Assembly: GCA_046302135.1 (NCBI GenBank)
Contig: JBKCIQ010000002.1
Coordinates: 1 to 9,543 of the forward strand
Reading direction: 5' to 3'
DNA length: 9,543 nt
Source: AM-1111 sp046302135
GTDB lineage: Bacteria > Bacteroidota > Bacteroidia > B-17B0 > Aurantibacillaceae
The notes under the pieces are model-generated. The model saw only the letters and a program-made list of their open reading frames with translations. It did not search any database and was not told where the DNA came from. Of the stretch, positions 1 to 6,508 are shown piece after piece. The position numbers and the translations under genes are program-made. Each line of letters opens with the position of its first letter. The stretch's first letter is position 1.

Positions 1-153
1 AACAATAGTGTTGGAAGAAATGTTACAGAGACCTTTTTTGAAGACACACAAACAAGAGTCCTCCAGAGATATTATATGTTGACATTTACCTGGACATACA
101 GAAAATTTGTTAAGAAAGAAGAAGACAAAAAAAAGAAAGAAAATCGAAAATAA
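1..153 (+). CDS. C-terminal end of an outer-membrane beta-barrel protein (partial, 5' end outside window)
   Basis: Frame 1 is open from the first base to a TAA at 151-153 and gives 50 residues. Residues 18-36 have the alternating aromatic/polar pattern of a last transmembrane beta-strand (TRVLQRYYMLTFTWTYRKF), preceded by a polar, loop-like stretch. This is how Bacteroidota outer-membrane beta-barrel proteins of the TonB-receptor-like family (OMP_b-brl_3 type) commonly end. After the strand comes a 14-residue tail almost entirely of Lys, Glu, Asp, Asn and Arg. The protein would sit in the outer membrane; its substrate cannot be told from this fragment. Its stop lies 10 bp from the stop of the convergent carbamoyltransferase, so the two transcripts probably overlap. 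The reading as coding is fairly firm. The exact family is an inference from the terminal strand alone. Confidence 0.68.
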   Translation, partial: NNSVGRNVTETFFEDTQTRVLQRYYMLTFTWTYRKFVKKEEDKKKKENRK

Positions 154-163
154 TTTTGTCAGA

Positions 164-1918
164 TTATAAATTCAGCAGGCTAACTTCATCGCCTTTTTTG
201 GCTACCACAAAATTTCCCATAATCAAATAATCCATATCCGCACGGTCAAAGCTATAAACAGCATCATAAGGATTACATACAATTGGTTCACCCTTTATAT
301 TAAATGAAGTGTTCACCAAGACTGAATAACCGGTTTCGGATTTGAATGCTTCCAGCAAATCTCTCATCTGAGGATTTTCACTTTTATTTACAGTTTGAAT
401 TCTCACACTATTATCAACATGAGTAATGGCAGGTAATTTACCAAGATACTTTTCTCGTATATTGTAAACAAGCAACATGTATGGATTTGGAACATCACAA
501 TCAAAATACTCATTGCAATCTTCTTCGAGCACAATTGCAGCGAAGGGTCTAAATCCCTCACGAAATTTCACTCTTGAATTCAAAACCTCTTTCATGTTTG
601 AAACGAGTGGACTTCCAATGATACTTCTATTACCCAATGCTCTCGGACCGAATTCCATTCTGCCTTGGAACCATCCAATTATTTTTCCTTCTGCTAATTT
701 TTTCGCGGCAAAGTTTGCGTAATTCTTTGTTGTTTTAATATAAGGCAAATCGAATTTCCTCAATGCCTCTTCATAAGCAATATCATCGAAACCAGGCCCA
801 AGAAAAGCTGTTTCCATCACAAATTTTCTTTTACGGTCAAGAATCTGATGGTTGAGTAAAAGCGCCGCGCCCATTGAAGTACCCGAATCACCTGCCGCGG
901 GTTGTATAAAAATATTATCGAAAATTCCATCTTTTGCAATCAATCCGTTTGCAACACTGTTGAGTCCTACTCCACCTGCAATACACAAATTTTTCATGCG
1001 TGTAGTTTTCCTTAGGTGACGAACCATGTGTAATATAACATCTTCAACAATTTGTTGTGCAGCGCTTGCAACTTCGAGCTCTTTTTCAGTCCAATCTTTA
1101 CCTTCAATTTTAGAGGCACCAAATTCGTCAATGAATCTTTGGCTCACACCACTTTTACGCGTGTAGTGATATGCAAAATAATCCATATCCAATTCAAATC
1201 CTCCGGAATCAGTCAACTTCACGATTCTCTTCATTTTTCTATAAGTATTTGTATCACGCTTACCATATGATGCAAGACCCATTAATTTTCCGGGACCTTC
1301 AATCAATTTAAATCCAAGATATCTTGAAATTGCCTGATAAAATGCGCCAAGTGAATATGGTGTGTCAACACTAGATAATTTAAAAATTTTATTTCCTCTT
1401 CCGTATGCTTGCAAAGATGTGGTCCACTCACCTGCTCCATCAATTGTAAAAATTGCGGCTTCATCAAACTTACTCGGGTAAAAAGCGGAGGCGGCATGAC
1501 AAAGATGGTGTTCCAATAAATGAAATTTAAAGTGTGTTTTTTTATTTGGAAAATGTTCACGAATAGTTTGAGGTAGCTTTCTCATATGTCCGAGATAATT
1601 AAGCATACCAAGATTTTCTTCTACTGAAAAATTCCTTTGCTCCCGCAAAAGATTAGGAACCTTATTCCAAAACTTCATCAAGTAAACCGGAATTTTAGCA
1701 TAAGAAATTGATGGCTTCCAAAAAAAAGCAATTTGATCAATGTCTTCTATGCCGACTTTTGCAAAATCCAATGCTGCCTCAATAGAGGAAAATGGAACAC
1801 CGCCAAAATGTTTTTTTCGATTCAATCGTTCTTCTTCACATGCAAAAACAACTGCATCATCAATTAGCAAAGTTGCCGCCGAGTCATGACCATATGCATT
1901 GAAACCTAAGACCTTCAC
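164..1918 (-). CDS. NodU/CmcH/TobZ-family O-carbamoyltransferase
   Basis: This 584-residue cytosolic enzyme is of usual length for the family, which activates carbamoyl phosphate with ATP to carbamoyl-adenylate and moves the carbamoyl group to a hydroxyl of a sugar, antibiotic or other acceptor. The N-terminal Kae1-like domain (about 1-370) opens with the conserved VLGFNAYGHDSAA. It has the metal-binding H-x3-H pair (H137, H141 in EHHLCHAASAF), a phosphate loop TIDGAGE (158-164), GPGKLMGLASYG (208-219), AGGVGLNS (314-321) and AAGDSGTSMGAA (341-352), with D344 the likely third metal ligand. The C-terminal carbamoyltransferase domain (about 395-570) has GRMEFGPRALGNRSI (419-433), FREGFRPFA (452-460) and LVNTSFNIKGEPIV (534-547). 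Start: a GTG, 5 nt after the stop of the upstream TPR gene; the family-typical N-terminus begins immediately, so this start is well supported. It is the last gene of the pgk operon. The acceptor is unknown. Confidence 0.93.
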   Translation of the reverse strand: MKVLGFNAYGHDSAATLLIDDAVVFACEEERLNRKKHFGGVPFSSIEAALDFAKVGIEDIDQIAFFWKPSISYAKIPVYLMKFWNKVPNLLREQRNFSVEENLGMLNYLGHMRKLPQTIREHFPNKKTHFKFHLLEHHLCHAASAFYPSKFDEAAIFTIDGAGEWTTSLQAYGRGNKIFKLSSVDTPYSLGAFYQAISRYLGFKLIEGPGKLMGLASYGKRDTNTYRKMKRIVKLTDSGGFELDMDYFAYHYTRKSGVSQRFIDEFGASKIEGKDWTEKELEVASAAQQIVEDVILHMVRHLRKTTRMKNLCIAGGVGLNSVANGLIAKDGIFDNIFIQPAAGDSGTSMGAALLLNHQILDRKRKFVMETAFLGPGFDDIAYEEALRKFDLPYIKTTKNYANFAAKKLAEGKIIGWFQGRMEFGPRALGNRSIIGSPLVSNMKEVLNSRVKFREGFRPFAAIVLEEDCNEYFDCDVPNPYMLLVYNIREKYLGKLPAITHVDNSVRIQTVNKSENPQMRDLLEAFKSETGYSVLVNTSFNIKGEPIVCNPYDAVYSFDRADMDYLIMGNFVVAKKGDEVSLLNL

Positions 1919-1923
1919 CTAAA

Positions 1924-3900
1924 TTATTTTTTCAAATTACTTTTTGAAACCTTGAGATTGTTTTGCAATAATTGATTTTTGGGATTAATTGCCAATCCTT
2001 TTTCACCTGCCTCAACAGCTTTTTCCCATTCTTTAAGCATGTTGTATGCCGAACAGATGTTGTTGTATGCAATATCACTTTTTGGATTAATCTTTAAAAC
2101 TTCTTCGCAAGCCTTTACACAACCCAAATAATTTCCGGCATTGTACTCGGCGAGTGATAAATTAATCCAATTCTCTTCGGTAGATTGCTGTTTTACAATT
2201 TTCCTCATCTCCTCTACACCTGCAGGAGCTTTTTCAGATCTTCCGAAATTTTTTATTCTCTTTTGCAGATTTAATAACTCTGCATCATTACCACCTCTGG
2301 CCAAACCTAAATTACAAATGCTGTCTGCATCTCGATATCTACCTTGACCTAAAAGAAAATCTCCGTAAAATTTGTACACCGAAGGAACATTAGGACCATA
2401 TTGCAATCCAAGTAAAAAATCAGGCTCTGCTTCCTTAGGTTTTCCCATTGCGTTTTTAAGTATCCCAAAATTTACATAGAGATATGAATAATAAGGTGAG
2501 TATATTTTTGCTTTAGTATAACATTCATAGGCTTCATTGTATGCACCTCGAGACATTAACGCTAATCCATAGTTCATCCAAATCCTTCCACTATTCGGAC
2601 ATTTTTCAGAGGCATCTTTCCAAAGTGTTTCTTCAGAACCCCATACTTTAGTTCTTTTATAGGTACCGAAAGCATGAAATGCTATTAAAAGACCACAAAA
2701 TAAAATCATATAATGAGTTTTATTCAGTATTGTTTTAGAAGTTACTTTCAATTTATTCATCCATATTAAAAGCAAATTAGAAACACACAATACCAATCCA
2801 ATGTATCCGAAAAACGTTCTGTGATCGTTCAGTGGCTCAGCGAAAGGAAATATAGTGGAAGTGGGAATCAAGGTAATAAAAAACCAAAGAATTCCGAATG
2901 CGGCGGGCTTAGTTTCTTTTTTGAGAGAAAAAGTGTAAGCAAGAAATAATAATCCCATTATTAATGTCCCACCGGCAAGAATACGAACGTCAAACAGGTA
3001 ATCAAAAACCCTTAAGTCAGTATCAACAGCAAGATTCATTGGTAGTATGAAATTGAAAACATAATGCATCACCGAATAAAAATTCGTCAATAAATAAGCA
3101 AAAACGGAAATATGTTCGGCACCTGATGTCCAGCCTTCCGGAGTGTTTTTTTTGGATATCCAGAATAGCAGTAATCCCGTAATTAATGGTAATATAGCCC
3201 ACTTCAGTGGCTTAATCAGTTTGGAGGAAAAAATCTGATTGAACTGTAAATTAGAATTTTCTTGAAAAAGAAAAATAAAAGTAAATAGTAAAGGTGCAAA
3301 CATGATGGTTGGCTCCTTAATGAAAAATCCTATTATAATTGGAATCAAGAAAATAAATAAACCACGAATTTTTGGCAAATAAAAGTAAATCAGAAATGCA
3401 ACAATAACTGCTAGTGTAGAATAGATTTCCGCTCTTTGAATAACGTAATTTACCGTCTCAGAATTGGCAGTGTGAAACTCGAAAAAAACAGATCCAAATA
3501 ATGCAAACAAACTGGTCCATACATTATTTGGAAAAGTAAGATTAAAAAAATATCGAAAGAAAAAAAACAAAGAAATACAGAGAAAAATATAAACGATAAA
3601 CGTTGAGACATGAAACCATTTTGGTTGAGGTACATCATTTTCAGATTTACTCCATAAAGAATAATCGATTGCATTAATAGTAGTTAACCCAGGGCGATAA
3701 GCCTGATTTGCAGGAAGAGAGCTAAAGGTAGTTGCATCAGAAAAAAATTGTTTAATGTCTACTTTCCTGATAGCTTGATTATTTTCTATGGTATGTGAAT
3801 CATCCAACTCAAAAGGATTATCAAAGTGATTCATGTAAACCAAAAAAAGAACAATCAAAGCAAAAGCTCCTGATAAAACTATTTTCACATTATTACTCAT
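1924..3900 (-). CDS. Multi-spanning GT-C/TMTC-like membrane protein with C-terminal TPRs
   Basis: This 658-residue protein has about 11 hydrophobic segments (first at 6-24, last at 396-412) followed by a soluble TPR domain. Features shared with TMTC/ArnT/PMT-type GT-C glycosyltransferases are an acidic pair in the first extramembrane loop (FELDDSHTIENN, D33-D34), a second loop with ANSETVNYVIQRAEIYS (145-161, the position of the TMTC H-x-E-x-V-x3-RA motif), and EPLNDHRTFFGYIG (355-368). The TPR part holds five repeats of exactly 34 residues: 436-469, 470-503, 504-537, 573-606 and 607-640. A non-TPR insert at 538-572 separates the third and fourth. By analogy with TMTC proteins the loops and TPRs would be periplasmic and the donor a polyprenyl-phosphate sugar; this is inference. 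It lies 17 nt after pgk and 5 nt before the carbamoyltransferase gene. Alternative: a TPR membrane protein without catalytic activity. Confidence 0.72.
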   Translation of the reverse strand: MSNNVKIVLSGAFALIVLFLVYMNHFDNPFELDDSHTIENNQAIRKVDIKQFFSDATTFSSLPANQAYRPGLTTINAIDYSLWSKSENDVPQPKWFHVSTFIVYIFLCISLFFFFRYFFNLTFPNNVWTSLFALFGSVFFEFHTANSETVNYVIQRAEIYSTLAVIVAFLIYFYLPKIRGLFIFLIPIIIGFFIKEPTIMFAPLLFTFIFLFQENSNLQFNQIFSSKLIKPLKWAILPLITGLLLFWISKKNTPEGWTSGAEHISVFAYLLTNFYSVMHYVFNFILPMNLAVDTDLRVFDYLFDVRILAGGTLIMGLLFLAYTFSLKKETKPAAFGILWFFITLIPTSTIFPFAEPLNDHRTFFGYIGLVLCVSNLLLIWMNKLKVTSKTILNKTHYMILFCGLLIAFHAFGTYKRTKVWGSEETLWKDASEKCPNSGRIWMNYGLALMSRGAYNEAYECYTKAKIYSPYYSYLYVNFGILKNAMGKPKEAEPDFLLGLQYGPNVPSVYKFYGDFLLGQGRYRDADSICNLGLARGGNDAELLNLQKRIKNFGRSEKAPAGVEEMRKIVKQQSTEENWINLSLAEYNAGNYLGCVKACEEVLKINPKSDIAYNNICSAYNMLKEWEKAVEAGEKGLAINPKNQLLQNNLKVSKSNLKK

Positions 3901-3917
3901 CAGAAATAATTAATTTC

Positions 3918-5114
3918 CTAATTGCCTTCAATAGCTTTAACACCAGGTAAACTTCCTTGTTCGATATACTCCAATAATGCGCCTCCACCCGTTGAAACAT
4001 ATGAAACTTTTTCAGCAAGATGATATTTATTGATTGCCGCTACAGAATCTCCACCACCTATTAATGAGTATGAACCTTTAGCTGTAGAATCTACAATCGA
4101 CTCGGCAACTGATTTTGTTCCGTGTTCAAAATTGCTCATTTCAAAAACTCCCATTGGTCCGTTCCACATAATTGTTTTGGATTCATTAATCACTTCCTGG
4201 TATTTTTTCTCTGTTTCTTTACCAATATCTAAACCCATCCAGCCATCCGGAATCTGATTAATACTGCAGGATTTTATATTGGCATCATTTTTAAAATCAT
4301 CAGCTATCACTGCATCAGTTGGTATCAATAAATTAACACCAGAAGACTTAGCTTTATCCATGAGCATGCGGGCAACATCTAATTTATCTTCTTCGCACAA
4401 GGATTTACCAATATTTCCGCCTGCAGCCTTCACAAAAGTAAAGGCCATTCCACCGCCAATTAAAATATTATCTGCCCTCTGCATTAATTGTTCAATGATT
4501 AAAATCTTATCTGATACTTTTGCTCCGCCTATGATTGCAGTGAACGGTTTTTCAGCCGAATGAAGGACTTTCTGTATGCTTGAAACTTCACCGGCCATTA
4601 CGAAACCAAAACACTTATGCATATCATCAAAAAATTTCGCAACAATAGTGGTTGAAGCATGAGCTCTATGAGCAGTTCCGAAAGCATCGTTTACATAAAA
4701 ATTACCGTGCTTAGATAGTTTAGATGCGAAATCTTCATTCCCTTTTTCTTCCTCCTTATAAAAACGAAGGTTCTCTAATAATAAAATTTGACTTGACTTT
4801 AGAGCAGAAGATTTACTGAAAGCATCCTCACTAATACAATCATCTGCAAAGAGAATTTCTTTGTCGAAAACTTTAGTTAAAGGACCAAATAAATGTTTTA
4901 AGGAGTATTTTTCTGATGGTCCGTCTTTTGGCCTTCCTAGATGAGACATTAAAACTACACTGCCACCATCGTCTAATATTTTTTTAATAGTTGGAACAGC
5001 CGCACGAATACGTGTGTCATCTGTAACTTCAAATCTCTCGTTTAATGGCACATTAAAATCAACGCGAATTAAAGCACGTAAACCGGAAAAATTAAATTGG
5101 GCAACCGTTTTCAT
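3918..5114 (-). CDS. pgk: Phosphoglycerate kinase
   Basis: The 398-residue cytosolic glycolytic enzyme interconverts 1,3-bisphosphoglycerate + ADP and 3-phosphoglycerate + ATP. Its length is standard for bacterial Pgk and all signatures are present in order: RVDFNVP (17-23), the basic substrate site SHLGRP (57-62), LLENLRFYKEEEKGNEDFA (112-130), VNDAFGTAHRAHAS (141-154), GGAKVSDKI (196-204), NILIGGGMAFTF (216-227), MWNGPMGVFE (316-325), and the nucleotide-binding glycine loops LIGGGDSVAA (351-360) and STGGGALLEYIEQGSLPGV (374-392). The ATG at 5114 is followed at once by the conserved N-terminal strand, so it is secure. No Shine-Dalgarno sequence precedes it. It is the first gene of a three-gene minus-strand operon and is divergent from the aminotransferase. 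Nothing is missing or odd in the protein. Confidence 0.98.
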   Translation of the reverse strand: MKTVAQFNFSGLRALIRVDFNVPLNERFEVTDDTRIRAAVPTIKKILDDGGSVVLMSHLGRPKDGPSEKYSLKHLFGPLTKVFDKEILFADDCISEDAFSKSSALKSSQILLLENLRFYKEEEKGNEDFASKLSKHGNFYVNDAFGTAHRAHASTTIVAKFFDDMHKCFGFVMAGEVSSIQKVLHSAEKPFTAIIGGAKVSDKILIIEQLMQRADNILIGGGMAFTFVKAAGGNIGKSLCEEDKLDVARMLMDKAKSSGVNLLIPTDAVIADDFKNDANIKSCSINQIPDGWMGLDIGKETEKKYQEVINESKTIMWNGPMGVFEMSNFEHGTKSVAESIVDSTAKGSYSLIGGGDSVAAINKYHLAEKVSYVSTGGGALLEYIEQGSLPGVKAIEGN

Positions 5115-5143
5115 ATATTTTAGAAAAATTGAATTTTAAAACT

Positions 5144-5151
5144 CAAAGATA
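5144..5151 (-). promoter_or_regulatory. Candidate -7 promoter element for the pgk operon
   Basis: Read on the minus strand this is TATCTTTG, an exact match to the Bacteroidota sigma-ABfr -7 consensus TAnnTTTG. It lies 29 bp before the pgk ATG, which would leave a leader of about 25 nt. A clear -33 TTTG partner at the expected distance is not visible, and the region is AT-rich, so chance matches are possible. Its position immediately upstream of an operon start supports it. Confidence 0.5.
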
Positions 5152-5218
5152 ACCAACTCTTTTTATTTTTCACTCTGAAAATCACAAGTTATTTCTAAAA
5201 AAATTCGTTAATGTGAAG

Positions 5219-5226
5219 TATATTTG
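5219..5226 (+). promoter_or_regulatory. Candidate -7 promoter element for the aminotransferase gene
   Basis: TATATTTG matches the Bacteroidota -7 consensus TAnnTTTG exactly and lies 34 bp before the aminotransferase ATG. The only -33-like sequence upstream is a weak TTTC at 5192-5195, 23 bp away. Together with the opposite-facing element at 5144-5151, it would make this 146-bp gap a divergent promoter region with no overlap between the two core promoters. Confidence 0.5.
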
Positions 5227-5260
5227 GCAGATATAAATATATTAAAAATTAGATTTTTTT

Positions 5261-6418
5261 ATGCCCGAATATCAAGGATTTATACAATCGAAATTACCTG
5301 CTGTGGGAACCACCATTTTTACTGTGATGAGTAAACTGGCTATAGAAAATAATGCCATTAATTTATCTCAGGGGTTTCCAGATTTTAATTGTTCCGAAGA
5401 ACTGGTTTCACTTGTTCATCATTACATGAAAAAGGGATTAAACCAATATGCGCCTATGCAGGGTGTACCCGTTTTGAGGGAAAGAATTTCAGAAATGATG
5501 CAATCGTTGTACGGTACTATTTATAATCCTGACTCAGAGATTACAATAACCGCAGGTGCAACACAAGGAATTTACACAACAATATCTGCATTCGTAAACG
5601 AAGGTGATGAAGTAGTAATTATTGAACCGGCTTACGATTGTTATGCGCCCGCTGTTGAACTAAACGGTGGTAAACCAGTTTTCATTCAGTTAAATCAAGA
5701 AAATTTTTCAGTGGATTGGAACGCAGTTAAAAAGGTGATTGGCAGAAAAACAAAAATGATTATTATAAACACACCGCACAATCCCAGTGGAACAGTTTTG
5801 ACTGAAAATGACATGCGTCAATTGGAACAAATCATCAGAAATACGAATATTTTGATTTTGAGTGATGAAGTTTATGAGCACATGTGTTTAACTGATGAAC
5901 CACATCAGAGTGCGGCGCGATTTAAAGGACTTGCCGACAGAAGTATTATTGTTTCCTCGTTTGGTAAAACAGTTCACACGACTGGATGGAAAATCGGTTA
6001 TGTAGCCGCCCCCGCAAATTTGATGATAGAATTCAGAAAGGTGCATCAGTTTTTAGTTTTTACCTGCAATACACCGGTTCAGTATGCGTTGGCAGATTTT
6101 TTAAAGAATGAAGAAAATTATAAGGGTGTAAAAGATTTTTACAAAGGAAAAAGAGACTACTTTATCAAATTGATAAATGGATCCAGATTTAAATTTACTG
6201 CCAGCACAGGCACCTATTTTCAGCTGTTGAATTACAAGGGAATCAGCGATGAAAAAGATACAGAATTTGCAAAAAGATTGACAACTGAGTTTAAATTGGC
6301 TTCAATACCATTATCGGTATTTTATCACAAATACACAGATGATAAAGTGCTACGTTTTTGCTTCGCAAAGAAAGATGAAACGTTAGAAAAAGCGGCGGAG
6401 ATAATTTGCAGTATTTAA
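5261..6418 (+). CDS. PLP-dependent aminotransferase, methionine/kynurenine aminotransferase type (YbdL-like)
   Basis: This 385-residue fold-type I class I/II aminotransferase is full length for its group. Landmarks are INLSQGFPDFNC (33-44), which is characteristic of the YbdL / kynurenine aminotransferase III branch, NQYAPMQGVPVLRE (61-74), AGATQGIY (98-105), EPAYDCYAP (122-130), NTPHNPSG (170-177, with N174), DEVYEHM (202-208, with D202 and Y205 contacting PLP), SSFGKTVHTTGWKIGY (232-247) with K236 as the Schiff-base lysine, and LRFCFAK (364-370) with R365 binding the substrate carboxylate. Likely role: reversible transamination of methionine, glutamine or aromatic amino acids, including the last step of methionine salvage. 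The exact substrate cannot be read from the sequence. The ATG directly follows a run of seven T with no Shine-Dalgarno. It stands alone, divergent from pgk and convergent with the next gene. Confidence 0.92.
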   Translation: MPEYQGFIQSKLPAVGTTIFTVMSKLAIENNAINLSQGFPDFNCSEELVSLVHHYMKKGLNQYAPMQGVPVLRERISEMMQSLYGTIYNPDSEITITAGATQGIYTTISAFVNEGDEVVIIEPAYDCYAPAVELNGGKPVFIQLNQENFSVDWNAVKKVIGRKTKMIIINTPHNPSGTVLTENDMRQLEQIIRNTNILILSDEVYEHMCLTDEPHQSAARFKGLADRSIIVSSFGKTVHTTGWKIGYVAAPANLMIEFRKVHQFLVFTCNTPVQYALADFLKNEENYKGVKDFYKGKRDYFIKLINGSRFKFTASTGTYFQLLNYKGISDEKDTEFAKRLTTEFKLASIPLSVFYHKYTDDKVLRFCFAKKDETLEKAAEIICSI

Positions 6419-6446
6419 CTGTAACACAAACAGAAAAATCGCAAAC

Positions 6447-6475
6447 AAAAAACGACAAGTTTTACCTGCCGTTTT
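6447..6475 (-). terminator. Intrinsic terminator, best oriented for the minus-strand membrane-protein gene
   Basis: On the minus strand the arms AAAACGGCAGG (6475-6465) and CTTGTCGTTTT (6459-6449) form an uninterrupted 11-bp stem, with nine Watson-Crick and two G-U pairs. The loop is 5 nt and the stem runs directly into a T6 tract (6452-6447). The hairpin starts 33 bp beyond the stop of the gene at 6509-7678. On the plus strand the two wobble positions become A-C mismatches and the following T run is only four long. It may still act weakly on the aminotransferase transcript, but its design favours the minus strand. Confidence 0.7.
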
Positions 6476-6508
6476 CATATTTCTAAAATAAATCTAAAAA
6501 CAAATCAG

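Noticed and set aside
121..163. Hairpin AAAAT/ATTTT with a downstream T8 run on the minus strand as terminator of the pgk operon
   Set aside because: The stem is about 5 A-T pairs with a 1-nt loop and overlaps the stop of the convergent gene; too weak to call.
191..202. GCC-T6-GGC inverted repeat as a terminator
   Set aside because: It lies inside the 3' coding end of the carbamoyltransferase, with a stem of only about 3-4 bp and no T tract in the right place.
1303..1560. 85-codon minus-strand ORF inside the carbamoyltransferase
   Set aside because: Out-of-frame overlap with a well-conserved enzyme; no recognisable protein features.
3145..3152. Homopolymer T8 (A8 on the coding strand) in the TPR gene as a phase-variation or slippage site
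   Set aside because: The frame is intact and encodes a simple K-K-N loop; such runs are common in this AT-rich sequence and there is no alternate-frame product.
4279..4563. 94-codon plus-strand ORF opposite pgk
   Set aside because: Antisense shadow of a strongly conserved gene, with no promoter or recognisable motif; the same holds for the other plus-strand ORFs at 477-722, 1052-1270, 2141-2347, 4030-4257 and 7386-7634.
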